From Flaveria trinervia (taxonomy: Eukaryota; Streptophyta; Magnoliopsida; Asterales; Asteraceae): a DNA stretch of 64,000 nucleotides. The DNA lies in the NCBI GenBank assembly GCA_025506515.1, contig CM046452.1, forward strand, positions 73,753,115-73,817,114. The letters run 5' to 3'. Positions 11,527 to 22,966 of the stretch are shown piece by piece; the stretch's first letter is position 1, and each line of letters starts with the position of its first letter. Made by a program: the position numbers and the translations under genes. Under the pieces are notes generated by a model. It was not told the origin of the DNA and searched no databases. It saw only the letters and a program-made list of their open reading frames with translations.

Positions 11527-12651
11527 TGTAACACCCAGTTATTTTAAAAAGGACAAGAAATGAATAATAAAAGAAAGAAAAGCAATAAAGTCTAAGTCGA
11601 GGGACTAAAAGTGTCCAAAAGGACAAAATCTTTCAAAAGTTGGTGTAAAGGTGGGCATGGCCGCCCACCTCCCCTTCACATCACTTTTCATTCGGATTGA
11701 GAGAGAGAGAGAGAGAGCAGAAACTCTCGGAAGAAGAAGAAAAAGAAGAAGAAGGTCGAATTTAAGGTATGAATTCGTGGTTTTTAAGTGTGTGTGTGTG
11801 TTGGGTTTTGGTCTAGGGTTTATGCTATATGTTTGTGTATGTTCGGTGTGTGTGTTTGGTGGGGGTTTTAGGTGTTTAAACTCATTTGCAAAATGGTTAG
11901 AAGGAAGATACACCCAAGTTGCACCACGTGAGTTCTAGACCCCGGTTTCTACTTTTTTTTAAACATCTTTGGGGCTGCAAATGTATTTAAATGATTTTTA
12001 CAATGTTCGAGTATGTATGCCCGTATGTATTATGCACGTTGGATGATGATTCTTAGATGCTTATAGGTTGTTCATGTTTAGAATAGCCTTGGTAAGCTTA
12101 GAACAGATGTGTTTGATGATTGGGTTCGAAAACATCCTAGAAACATATTTTACTGGGAGTTCATGCGCCTAGAAAAGGTTCATGCGCCTGAATTTGCCTT
12201 AGAAATGTTTAAGTATAGCTCATGCACCTGAACAGTGGTCATGCGCCTAGAAATATTAGTCGGATGACTAAGTGTAAGGCCATGCGCCCCAATAGTGCCC
12301 ATGCGCCCAAGAGGCCCATGCGTCTAAGTGTCCATGCGACTGATAGCCCATACGCCTAAGTTCATACGCCTGAATAGTACCCATGCGCCTAGAATTGGGT
12401 TGGAATTGACTAAGTATCCAGACGTCCAGGATTCCCATGCGCCTAGGCACTCATGCTCCTGCATAGTGCCCATGCGCCTGAAAGTTGCCCATGCGCCTAA
12501 GTGTTCCCCATGCGCCTGCATAATGCCCATGCGCCTAAGTGTTCCCCATGCGCCTGAAAGTTGCCCATGCGCCTAAGTATTCCCCATGCGCCTGCATAGT
12601 GCCCATGCGCCTAAGGACTTAGAATGTTTTCTAATTTTTGGGAAAAAGTGT
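11527..12651 (+). repeat. 3' LTR of the outer gypsy, first part
   Basis: It begins TGTAACACCC, as do four solo LTRs further right (40427, 42947, 48900, 52754). It has a purine-rich leader, GT-rich text (11785-11870) and the short-motif array at 12161-12614. It stops near 12651 where minus-strand gypsy sequence begins. Compared with the solo LTR at 52754-55224, about 600 bases are missing between here and the resumption at 25684. Confidence 0.85.
12161..12614 (+). repeat. CATGCGCC short tandem motif array inside an LTR
   Basis: More than 20 copies of CATGCGCC (variants CATACGCC, CATGCGTC, CATGCACC) occur at about 17-22 base spacing. Intervening words such as TAAGTG, TGAATAGTGC and TGAAAGTTGC recur. 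The right half is the most regular. The same array occurs at 53405-53775 in a related solo LTR. ORFs on both strands here (12268-12576) are by-products of the repeats. Confidence 0.85.
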
Positions 12652-13033
12652 AATGTGGCCAGCTCATGAGTACGGGTTGTATAAGACTCAATTTCCGAAC
12701 CCTTCATCTTGAGCTGCCAGAATTCCATCTCCAACTTTTGCACCTCATTTCGAGGACAGTACTCCTCGATCATCATGTCCTTGAACTCATTCCAGGGGAG
12801 TCCATTTGCCATCGCTTGTCCAAGCATCTGGACTTGCGCGTTCCACCATGACAGGGCAGCACCCTCCAATGTCCCGGTGGCATACTTTACTTGATCCGCC
12901 GGTGGACAGTTACATTTGGAGAAAACGGACTCAGTCTTCTCAAACCAGCGTACAAGCCCTACAGCACCCTCTGTACCGCTGTAGGTGTGTGGTTTGCAGT
13001 CCATGAAGGACTTGTATGTACACACTGGTGGTC

Positions 13034-13117
13034 CTGTTTTAACACAACACACGTTAATCAAACATCCCCTATAGTTATAAAGGATATCAGATTTGTTTTT
13101 TTTCTATCACTGTTTAC
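13034..13117 (-). other. candidate intron in gag (truncated copy)
   Basis: On the minus strand it begins GTAAAC after CAGCAG and ends TTAAAACAG before GACCACC, 84 bases and AT-rich. Removing it joins ...AHAGQPA and GPPVCTYK in frame; leaving it in gives TGA TAG a few codons later. The second copy is at 21607-21686. Confidence 0.6.
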
Positions 13118-14332
13118 CTGCTGGCTGACCCGCATGGGCAGCAGCCACTGCCGCCTGAACATGCTCATTAATTAGAGCAGCAATTCCGCAGGAGTCATGT
13201 TAATAGCACCACCACCCTGTTCTCCGGTGCCACGTCCCGTCCACGTCCACGACCACGTCCACTCCACGTCCACGAGCGTCCATTCTTTTCACTTTATATT
13301 CACAATTCAATAATGAGTAACATCATACACATTTAACTCATTGAAGCGTAGTAACAGTAAATGAAAAAATAACATATCATCACAACCACAAATTCTTAAC
13401 AAAAATAATAACCAAAGTAAATAAATTGTATAAGTCACAACGTATTTAGCATGTCAAAATTGAAGTTTTGTCGTTCTTGTGGGAAAACAACCCTTCCCAC
13501 ATAGGTTTCAAAAAGAAAACACACGTATCTAAGTCATATAAAGAAATCACTCGACATGTCAGACCCATCACTATCATCCTCCATCTCCTCCGGTTCCTCT
13601 TCCTCGGGTCCCTCCTCGGGATCCTCCTCATCTCAGAGCTGCGGCAGGAGCAGGAGTATAGCAATCTGGAGTGCTGCTAGTTGATCTTCTAAATGCAATC
13701 CTATTATCGCTATGGCGTCCCGCTTTTCCGAGCAGTCACGCGCTTGGATGCCATAACACCACTTGCATAGGTTACAACCATTCAGCTTCTTCCCGTGTTC
13801 ATTCCTTGAGTTCGTCCAATTGATGTCTCAGGTTGTACACCTCTTCGTAGTGTCACTCACTCGTGAGTCCTCTTACGCGATGCTGTTCAGTATCCATTGC
13901 AGCCTCATTGCGCAATCATTTGCTCGTTATACTGCGTCGTTCGTGTAGTGAAGGCATGGGTTGATTGGCATTGTTCCTAGTCTTGCTTAGGACAGGTTAC
14001 GCCTCCTAAACAGATATTGGTCAACACCTAGATAAGAACGCCAGTCACCGCGCGGAGGGTCACGCTTCATCAACCGAATGGTTGATCCCAGTCAATCCTC
14101 CTCTCGGGGATATCCCGTCTGGGCCAATCGAATCCACCTCAGGTACATGTGCGGGAGGTGGGGATTCAGATCTTTTAGGTGATTCGGGTCTTTACCACCC
14201 GGCTCTTGATACGATCATGCTGCGACATGTGATGCGATGCCTGAGTGTACAGTCGATGGACAATAAACATGTAAACTACTACTGTTGCGTTTATATCCTA
14301 TGTGTATGCAACTGAGTTTCCCTAGAACCAAT

Positions 14333-14344
14333 GCTCTGATACCA
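14333..14344 (-). other. primer binding site (initiator Met tRNA), truncated copy
   Basis: The minus strand reads TGGTATCAGAGC three bases inside the LTR end at 14348. This is the standard plant PBS complementary to initiator methionine tRNA. Confidence 0.85.
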
Positions 14345-14347
14345 ATC

Positions 14348-17059
14348 TGTCACACCCTCAAAATCCACTTGCGGAGTTTTACCGCGAGGCGTGTGAACAA
14401 ACCAGGATCACAGTCAATAGTTACTCAGAACGACTCTATATGCCATAACATAACAAATTCAACCAAAATACAACGTTAATAATGCGGAAGCGTTTTTGAA
14501 AACAACCCAAGTCTATAAAGTATAACTTATGGCAAAACAAGTGCCAACCAAAAGTAAACCATAATTGTTAAAATGTCACATTGTCTTGAAGCATAATGTC
14601 TTAAATGAAGTGAACCGTGCAGTGCTCCTATGGCAAGCAAGTTAAGGACCTGAGAAAAGCATACTAAAATGTCAACACATAGGTTGGTGAGTTCAAGAGT
14701 TGAGTTCAATAAACATGTAAACAGTTGCGATAAATATAAGCAGTGTATGGTAATAGATAGCTAGTCTATTATCAACAAATATTAATACATAGTGATTTTG
14801 CAATTGAAGCTGACTGTGATAGTTGTTGCCTCCTGTCACGACTTACCATGTCGTGACAATGATCAATAGGACAAATTGCACCCGGTTGACCTCGAGTCAC
14901 ACAGGTGGGGCTCGTCAGACCCAGTAGTACTACCCAAGTTTCCCCGCTATTAAATATTAACAATTCAAAAGTGTGAGGACTTTTCTCATGGTAAACAGCA
15001 CTATATTAATATTTTACACAACTTAAATAATAAAAGCGTTCGTATAAATACCAGTATGCTATCTCCCCCAAAAGAGATTAAGTAAAGAGTGGGGCATGAA
15101 CTCACCTGATGTATGCAAAGGTACTTAGGGTTTATTTTGAGAAACGAGAGGATAGCCAACCTTCACAGGTTACCTAGATCATGTGAGTACATAAGTACGT
15201 GTAAATAAAAGACATGTGAAACCCTAATCATACCAAAATCAAAGACTCAAGCTTCCAGACAAATAGACACGTTTGACCTAGTTGACCCTTTGACCCGTTG
15301 GTGACATTATGAGTTATAATTCAAATAAAGCCAATGAACACATACAACATACATGATAAGCATTCAAACAGTATCATACATATGCTATATCAACCCGGTG
15401 TATCACATAGATCATCATACAATCAACTACTATACAAGTCATGCGAATCTAGCACATTAACATAACCATTAGCTACAAAACAACTAACATGTCATACAAG
15501 GTTCAACCATTCATCACATGCCATGTGAAGCCACTCACGACTTCACATCCTAAACCCTGCCAATCCCACTAAGTAGGGGCCTCAGATCCGCACGCGTGTA
15601 TAATGATCACAACCAAATTCTTTAAGCATATACATTGCATTCACACACACACAATCAATTACCAGACCCAAGCATGATGTCCTACTACTACACAACATCC
15701 CAAACCATACATGATTACCATTCCAATTATCACCCATGATCATCCAAACATGCCATACAACTAATTTAACACGTTCTATTACACTAGGATCCATCCTTGA
15801 ACATATTAGCAAGTTCCTATCATCTCAAACATGATCACAACATCATACTTCAACATTTACACAAAAAAGTTTCCCTTTTGGGAAGAACATCCCAAAATCT
15901 ATCAAACATCCAAAGCATACATGAATTCATCAATAATATACCAATTCAAGCTCATACTAACATCTAAGCATGATCAACAACACTAAACACCTCAATCCAA
16001 CAATCTTCATAAACAAAAGTTTCTACTTTTGGCAAGCTATGATCAACATCATCAAATTAAAGATTTCTAGCATTCATAATACCAATCTAGCATCTAATTA
16101 TCATCATGAACACACCATAACATCATAGCATCCATAATTCAACATTTCATGCAAATAAAGTTACTATTCTTAGTAACCTATGAACAATGCATCCAAATCC
16201 CAACTTTCTTGCATAATCAACGTATTCTAACATTCATACAACCCAATATCATCAACCATTCATCAACAACCATCATTCATCCATAATCATACAATTACGA
16301 ATTAGGGTTGCTCAAAACCAATTTCATGATCAATCCACTAAAAACATGTAATTCACCCATGATCGACGTTAACTAACATGTATCAACCTAACTAACATAT
16401 AAACATCATCAAACAACACCAATTCGACCTAATGAGGTCAATTCCGCAATTAGGGTCGGCCATAATGAACATTCACAAAAACTCGCAAAAACTAACCTTT
16501 AAACTTGTAATTGCTTGAAATTGATGATTCCTAAGCGTTGTATACTTGTAATCGAATCAAATTGATGTTTCCTTGCTGTTCTTGGCTGATTTCGCAAAGG
16601 GAGAGGTGTGGATGGGATTCGCGGCCGATGGGTGGGGAATTAGGGTTTGGGTTTGTTTTATTAATTTTAATTTACATATTTACCCTTTAAACCCTTGTGT
16701 TTTGGTATTTTATAAAAACTAAGCTTTAAACTCTTTGTAAAGTGTTTTTAACTTCATAATATAAAGATATAAACTTATAAATCATTATATATCTTATCTT
16801 TATAAAAACACAAGACATACGAATAAATAGACACGTTTCCGCGTTACGCGATAATTCTTTAATTAACCGTTTATAAATGTGTAAACACATAAACATAACC
16901 CAATACTCACATAATCACTTAGATTCACATCAAATTAACATTATTCATTATTATTAGGTCACCAACGTTCAACGACAACTAGTGTGTGCTCACGACACGT
17001 GTTTACAAGACTTAACGGAACTAACGGAGTTTGGTAACGGAAATTTACCGGATGTCACA
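14348..17059 (-). repeat. LTR A of the minus-strand gypsy (2712 bp)
   Basis: On the plus strand it runs from TGTCACACCC to GGATGTCACA. It nearly matches LTR B; the differences I compared by eye are mostly one- or two-base indels. Much of it is CAT/AAC-rich (15300-16450). It serves as 3' LTR of the complete internal region and as 5' LTR of the truncated copy. Confidence 0.92.
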
Positions 17060-17245
17060 TTATCCCCATGTTGAAAGAATTTTCGTCCCGAAAATTGCGT
17101 TACATGGTGAGAGTGTTCCATCACTGGTTTCCATCACTGGTCTACTGCATTGGCACACAGAAATCGAAATCGTGTGAGTTTTGGATGAGTTGTCACATCA
17201 TCCCCATGTTGAAAGAAATTTCGTCCCGAAATTTAAATCAATACC
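17060..17245 (-). repeat. polypurine-tract region duplicated about 130 bp apart
   Basis: The minus-strand text TTCTTTCAACATGGGGAT followed by the LTR edge ATGTGACA occurs at 17055-17090. A second copy at about 17190-17235 is followed by TGTGACA-like text. The repeat spans the end of pol, the polypurine tract and the first bases of the LTR. Only the copy at 17060 abuts a full LTR. Confidence 0.65.
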
Positions 17246-20200
17246 TTCGTCTGCTGGCATCGTTCCTTCGAATAGTTGAGGGTACTTAAGCTTCATTTGA
17301 TCTTCCCGTTCCCATGTGAATTCCGGTCCACGTCGCGAATTCCAACGGATTTTAACAATAGGTATCTTGCTTTGCTTAAGTGTTTTCACCTCACGGTCCA
17401 TCACCTCCACTGGTTCCTCAATAAAACGCAATTGTTCATCCACTGAATTTCTTCTAGTGGTACGACCGTCGTTTCATCAGTTATGCACTTCTTCAAGTTT
17501 GACACGTGAAATACATCATGAATTCCACTTAGCGAATCAGGTAGGATAATCGATAGGCTACTGGACCTACTCTTTCCACAATCTCAAATGGTCCAACGTA
17601 CCTCGGATTTAGTTTCCCTCGTTTACCAAACCGAACTACGCCTTTCCATGGTGAGACTTTCAACAAACCTTTGTCACCAACCTGAAACTCTAAAGGTTTC
17701 CGTCTCTTGTCAGCATAACTCTTTTGCCTGTCTCGCGCTGCAGCCATACGGTTCCGTATCTGTATAATTTTCTCAGTCGTCTCATGAATTAACTCGGGAC
17801 CTGTTATTTGACTATCACCAATTTCCGCCCAGCAAACCGGTGATCGACATTTTCTCCCGTACAACGCCTCGAAATGTGCTGCTTGTATATCAAACAGTCT
17901 GTATTGTACGCTCCCTCTGACCATCCGTCTGTGGATGATATGCAGTACTCATATCCAAACGTGTACCCAAGGATTTCTGCAATGATTGCCAGAAATGTGA
18001 CGTGAAACGAGCGTCACGGTCAGAGATAATTGAGATCGGTACCCCTGTCTCGAAACGATCTCCTTGAGGTACAGGCGAGTTAACTTCTCCATCTTGTCGG
18101 TTTCCTTTATTGCAAGGAAATGAGCAGACTTTGTCAATCGATCCACAATAACCCATATCGTGTCACAACCAGTACTAGTCCGGGGTAGTTTAGTAATAAG
18201 TCCATGGAGATTTGTTCCCATTTCCACATTGGAATCTCGGTTGTTGTAATAGTCCGGATGGTTTTTGATATTCCACTTTCACCTTCGAGCAGGTCAAACA
18301 CTTGCTCACGTACGTAGCTACATCCGCTTTCATGTTAGGCCACCATAGTGAGCCTTTAGGTCATGGTACATCTTGTCGGATCCAGGATGTATAGAATACT
18401 TAGATTTGTGTGCCTCGCTCATAACTAACTCTCTCAGATTTCCATGAACAGGCACCCAAAGTCTATCCATGAAATACCGAATTCCATCCTCTTTCATCAC
18501 TAGCTGCTTATCCATTCCCCTTAAAAATTCAGCACCAATGTTTTCCACTTTAAAGCCTTCTATTTGTGCCTCCTTAACTTGTTCGGGCAGTTGGGTACTG
18601 ATAGTAAGCTGTAAAGCTCGCACCCGTCGGGGTTTAGCTGTTTCCTTCCTGCTTAAAGCATCGGCAACTACGTTCGCCTTTCCCGGATGATACTTAATTG
18701 CGCAATCATAATCATTTAGTAGTTCCACCCAACGTCGCTGCCTCATATTCAACTCTTTTTGCTCAAAGATATGTTGAAGACTCTTGTGATCGGTGTAGAT
18801 TGTGCACTTGGTACCGTACAAATAATGTCTCCAGATCTTTAAGGCAAAAACTACTGCGCCCAATTCTAAGTCATGGGTAGTATAGTTCTTCTCGTGAACC
18901 TTTAGTTGTCTCGAGGCGTAGGCTATCACCTTGTCTCGTTGCATCAAGACACAACCCAATCCTTGAATGGATGCATCGCAATACACCACAAAGTCATCTG
19001 TTCCCTCTGGTAATGCTAATATCGGGGCAGTACAGAGTTTTTGTTTCAATAATTGGAAAGCTGATTCTTGACTCTCAGCCCATTTGTATGTCGTTCCTTT
19101 GTGAGTCAAGGCTGTGAGGTTGTGCGATCTTAGAAAATCCTTCTATGAATCGGCGGTAATATCCTGCTAATCCTAGAAATTGTCTTATCTCACTTGGTGT
19201 TTTGGGTGTAGTCCAATTCTTTATCGCCTCAATTTTGGCAGGATCAACGTGTATTCCTTTCTCATTAACAATATGACCTAGGAATTGTACTTCTCTTATC
19301 CAAAAGTCACACTTTGAGAATTTAGCATACAGCTGCTCATTTTTCAACAGTTCCAAGATCATTCGTAAGTGCTCTTCATGCTCCTCCTTGGTCCTAGAGT
19401 ATATCAGTATATCATCGATGAACACAATGACAAACTGATCAAGATAAGGTTTGCACACGCGGTTCATGAGGTCCATGAACACAGCAGGTGCATTAGTCAA
19501 CCCAAAAGGCATGACCAAGAACTCATAATGACCATAACGAGTACGAAATGCAGTCTTGGGAATATCTTCTCTCTCGAACTCTGAGTGATGATAACCAGAT
19601 CTCAAGTCAATCTTCGAGTAATAGCTTGATCCTTGAAGCTGATCGAACAAGTCGTCGATACGAGGTAAAGGGTATCGGTTCTTGACTGTTACTTTGTTTA
19701 ACTCTCGATAATCGATGCACATCCGAATGTACCATCCTTCTTCTTAACAAAGAGTACAGGAGCTCCCCAAGGTGATGTACTAGGTCGAATAAAACCCTTA
19801 TCCAAAAGCTCCTGAAGTTGTGACGACAACTCCTGTAGTTCGTTTGGTGCTAATCGATAAGGTGCTCTAGCAATCGGAGCTGCGCCAGGAATCAACTCAA
19901 TCTGGAATTCCACTTGGCGGTGCGGTGGTAATCCAGGAAGATCTTCTGGGAACACCTCCGGAAAGTCGCGTACTACGGGAATATCCTCCATTCTCTTTTC
20001 TTCCTTTTGCTTATCGGTTACAAGTGCTAGGATAGCCACGCGGCCCTTTCGTAACAACTTTTGAGCTTTCATATACGAGATGATGCCTATCACAGCACCA
20101 CTCCTATCACCTTTGACGTAAGAATTTGATCACCAACCGGGATCCGTATAATCTTCTCGTGACATATGACTTCCGCTTGCTTGCTAGAGAGCCAATCCAT

Positions 20201-20430
20201 GCCTATCACAACATCAAAACTTCCCAGCGTAACAGGCATGAGATCTATAGCGAAAGTATGACCAGCAAGTTCTATCCTACAGTCTTTAAGGATATGCGTT
20301 ACATGGATTTGTTTACCGTCGGCTAATTCCACAGTGTACTTAGATTCTAAAGCAGAAGGTATATCACTTAAAAGACTACAGAATTTTAAGGACACAAAAC
20401 TCCTATCGGCTCCAGTATCAAATAGTACCG
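17198..20430 (-). pseudogene. pol: gypsy pol: protease, RT, RNase H, integrase, chromodomain-like tail
   Basis: All pol domains are present in order on the minus strand. Protease DTGA is at 20408-20419, with VIGMDWLSSKQAEV near 20200. RT has FPEVFPEDLPGLPP, MCIDYRELNKVTVKNRYPLP and catalytic FIDD at 19411-19422. RNase H has YCDASIQGLGCVL, YTDHKSLQHIFEQKELNMRQ and NVVADALSRKE. Integrase has EAHKSKYSIHPGSDKMYHDL, ISDRDARFTSHFW near 18020 and MSTAYHPQTDGQRERTIQT near 17900. The C-terminal part has EEPVEVMDREVKTLKQSKIP and EFTWERE, chromodomain-like. Frames break near 17450-17530, 17900, 18156, 19090, 19710 and 20092. I see frameshifts rather than in-frame stops, so the copy is young, imperfectly sequenced, or both. 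Confidence 0.92.
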
Positions 20431-20439
20431 TAGCAAAAC

Positions 20440-21606
20440 AACCATTAACAGGGAATCTACCAGTAACAGTTGTGGGATCATTTAGAGCCTCACCTGAGCC
20501 AATGACGAAGGCTCTCCCTTTGGCTCCATCTCTATTGCCGCCATTTCCAGTGCCATTTCCACCATTGTTGTTATTATTGCCATTGTTGTTGTTGTTCCCA
20601 TGATTGTTGGTGTTGTTGTTGTTGTTGCCATTTCCGTTCCTTCTCAGTTGTGGGCAGTTTCGTTTGTAATGCCCTTCTTTCCCACACTCAAAACAACCCT
20701 TGGGGTTTCTTGAGATTGTTGTGGCCTCTTCATTAGTTCACCACGGCAATCCTTCGCGGCGTGTCCAATCTTTCCACAACGTTGACACTTGAAGTTATCA
20801 CACCGTCCCACATGGTGGTAGTTACACCGTGGGCATTTAGGATGTCTGCCGCCGTAACCGCTGGGTCCTTGGTTATTTGGGGCAGTTTGGTTGAAATTGC
20901 GGTTATTATCGAACCGCCGCTGTTGCTGCTGAGCTGGTTGTTGTTGCTGTTGGGATTGTTGTTGACCGCCAGACGATGATGATGATGATTTGTTGTTGCT
21001 GTTGCTGGGAGCATCCCACTTCCTTTTGTTGTCGGGCACGCTCACCACAGCGCCCCGTTTGGGTAGACGCCCTTGCTCTACCGCCTGGTCAGTAAGTTTG
21101 TGAGCAATCTGGATGGCCTGCTGGATCGTAGTTGGGTTAGAAGCCGTACCATACTTTGGATTTCAGGCACCAATCCTCGTATGTAGTGCTCGATTCTCTT
21201 ATGTGTCTCATTAACCATTCCTGGACACAATGTGGCCAGCTCATGAGTACGGTTGTATAAGCCTCAATTTCCGAACCCTTCATCTTGAGCTGCCAGAATT
21301 CCATCTCCAACTTTTGCACCTCATTTCGAGGACAGTACTCCTCGATCATCATATCCTTGAACTCATTCCAGGGGAGTCCATTTGCCATCGCTTGTCCAAG
21401 CATCTGGACTTGCGCGTTCCACCATGACAGGGCAGCACCCTCCAAGTCCCGGTGGCATACTTTACTTGATCCGCCGGTGGACAGTTACATTTGGAGAAAA
21501 CGGACTCAGTCTTCTCAAACCAGCGTACAAGCCCTACAGCACCCTCTGTACCGCTGTAGGTGTGTTTTGCAGTCCATGAAGGACTTGTATGTACACACTG
21601 GTGGTC
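20440..21606 (-). pseudogene. gag: gypsy gag, main exon
   Basis: This holds the capsid and nucleocapsid parts. It opens, after the candidate intron, with CTYKSFMDCKPHTYSGTEG, then VRWFEKTESVFSKC, WWNAQVQMLGQAMANGLPW, EEYCPRNEVQKLEMEFWQLK and the RGLVPEIQSMV region. A Gln/Asn/Ser-rich stretch follows (about 20900-21000). Next are a PRCNYHHVGRC segment and the zinc knuckle CQRCGKIGHAAKDC (about 20755-20800). A long Asn-rich linker (20560-20640) leads into protease. Frameshifts occur near 21140, 21350-21450 and 20640. It is probably one polyprotein with pol. Confidence 0.85.
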
Positions 21607-21686
21607 CTGTTTTAACACACACACGTTAATCAAACATCCCCTATAGTTATAAAGGATATCAGATTTGTTTTTCTATCATTGTTTAC
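21607..21686 (-). other. candidate GT-AG intron inside gag
   Basis: On the minus strand this 80-base AT-rich segment starts GTAAAC and ends TTAAAACAG, with TTGATTAAC near the 3' end as a possible branch site. It separates the RG-rich N-terminus from the conserved gag domain, which has no ATG nearby. This copy has an extra 7 bases (a GCCTGCC duplication, about 21725) that shift exon 1. The frame argument therefore rests on the copy at 13034-13117. Confidence 0.6.
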
Positions 21687-21862
21687 CTGCTGGCTGACCC
21701 GCATGGGCAGCAGCCACTGCCGCCTGCCGCCTGAACATGCTCATTAATTAGAGCAGCCAATTCCGCAGGAGTCATGTTAATAGCACCACCACCCTGTTCT
21801 CCGGTGCCACGTCCACGTCCACGTCCACGACCACGTCCACGTCCACGTCCACGAGCGTCCAT
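21687..21862 (-). pseudogene. gag: gag N-terminal exon, RG-rich
   Basis: The ATG at 21862 begins MDARGRGRGRG with about nine Arg-Gly pairs, then GEQGGGAINMTPAELAAL and INEHVQAA. I prefer this start to the in-frame MYCEYK at 21889 because conserved sequence begins here. RG repeats suggest RNA binding. A 7-base duplication near 21725 shifts the end of the exon to GCCPCGSASR before a stop. The CGTCCA run (plus strand) varies in length between the two tandem copies. Confidence 0.7.
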
Positions 21863-22129
21863 TCTTTTCACTTTATATTCACAATACAATAATGAGTAAC
21901 ATCATACACATTTAACTCATTGAAGCGTAGTAAACAGTAAATGAAAGAAATAACATATCATCACAACCACAACATTCTAAACAAAATAATACCAAAGTAA
22001 ATAAATTGCAATAAGTCACAACGTATTTAGCAATGTCAAAATGAAGTTTTGTCGTTCGTGTGGGGAAACAACCCTTCCCACATAGGTTTCAAAAAGAAAA
22101 CACTACGTAGTCTAAGTCATATAAAGAAA

Positions 22130-22830
22130 TCAATCGACAATGTCAGACCCATCACTATCATCCTCCATCTCCTCCGGTTCCTCTTCCTCGGGTCCCTCCT
22201 CGGGATCCTCCTCATCCTCAGAGTCTGCGGCAGGAGCAGGAGCTATAGCAATCTGGAGTGCTGCTAGTTGAGCTTCTAATATGGCAATCCTATTATCGGC
22301 TATGGCGTCCCGCTGTTCACGAGCAGTCACGCGTCCTTGGAGTGCCATAACACCATCTTGCATATGGTGACAACCGTTCAGCGTCTTCCCGTGTTCTTCC
22401 TTGAGTTCGTCCAATTGATGTCTCAGGTTGTACACCTCTTGCTGTAGTGTACAGACATCACTCGTGAGTCGTCTTACGCGATGCTGTTCAGTATCCAATG
22501 CAGCCATTAGTGCAGCAATCAGTTGCTCGTTAGACTGCGTCGTTCGTGGGAGTGAAGGCATGGGTTGATTGGCATTGTTCCTAGTCCTTGGCTTTAGGAC
22601 AGGTACGCGTTCCCTAAACATGATATGGTCAACAAACCTAGGATAAGAACGCCAGTCACGCGGAGGGTCACGCTTCATCAACGCGAATGGTTGATCCCAG
22701 TCAATCTCCTCTCGGGGATAAGCCAGTCTGGGCCAATCGAATCCATCATCAGGTACAGGTGCGGGAGGTGGGGATTCAGATCGTGTAGGTGATTCGGTCG
22801 TTTACCCGGAGCTCTTGAAGACGATGCCAT
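22130..22830 (-). pseudogene. ORF upstream of gag: acidic coiled-coil protein
   Basis: The first ATG after the PBS is at 22830 (MASSSRAPGK). A one-base shift then leads into EEIDWDQPFALMKRDPPRDW, and the frame runs open to the stop at 22130. Residues in the 183-aa ORF 22130-22681 form a long heptad-like region (LTSDVCTLQQEVYNLRHQLD, then LEAQLAALQIAIAPAP). The C-terminus is strongly acidic (EDEEDPEEGPEEEEPEEM). It has no protease, RT or gag motif. A remnant lies in the truncated tandem copy. I do not recognise the family. It could be a regulatory or structural extra ORF, or a translocated gag N-terminus. Confidence 0.65.
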
Positions 22831-22951
22831 GCTGCAGATAATGTGATGTGTATGCCAATGAGTGTACAGTCGATGGAACAAGAAACAGGTAACTAACTAA
22901 CTGTGCGGTTATAGTCTAGTGTGTATGCAACCTAGTTCCCTATAACCAATG

Positions 22952-22963
22952 GCTCTGATACCA
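22952..22963 (-). other. primer binding site (initiator Met tRNA)
   Basis: The minus strand reads TGGTATCAGAGC, three bases inside the 5' LTR end at 22967. This fixes LTR B as the 5' LTR and confirms the minus orientation. Confidence 0.9.
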
Positions 22964-22966
22964 ATC

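Larger units (their letters stand above)
12652..14347 (-). pseudogene. gag: second, truncated copy of PBS, coiled-coil ORF and gag start
   Basis: This is a near copy of 21229-22966. It keeps the PBS (14333-14344), remnants of the acidic coiled-coil ORF (about 13550-14230), the RG-rich gag start (about 13190-13280), the candidate gag intron (13034-13117) and the gag domain (CTYKSFMDCKPHTYSGTEG, WWNAQVQMLGQ, EEYCPRNEVQKLEMEFWQLK). Many single-base and short indels destroy the frames of the upstream ORF. In this copy the end of gag exon 1 reads EHVQAAVAAAHAGQPAG, probably the original frame. It ends abruptly inside gag at the junction with the host LTR. Confidence 0.85.

Noticed and set aside
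11605..11938. ORFs on both strands after the gypsy pol
   Set aside because: They lie in the LTR leader (purine-rich and GT-rich low complexity).
12268..12576. Overlapping ORFs on both strands encoding repeats of RRMG or APK
   Set aside because: They arise from the CATGCGCC array inside an LTR and have no other support.
12161..12614. CRISPR-like array
   Set aside because: Repeats are short, degenerate and variably spaced, inside a plant LTR; a CRISPR array has no place here.
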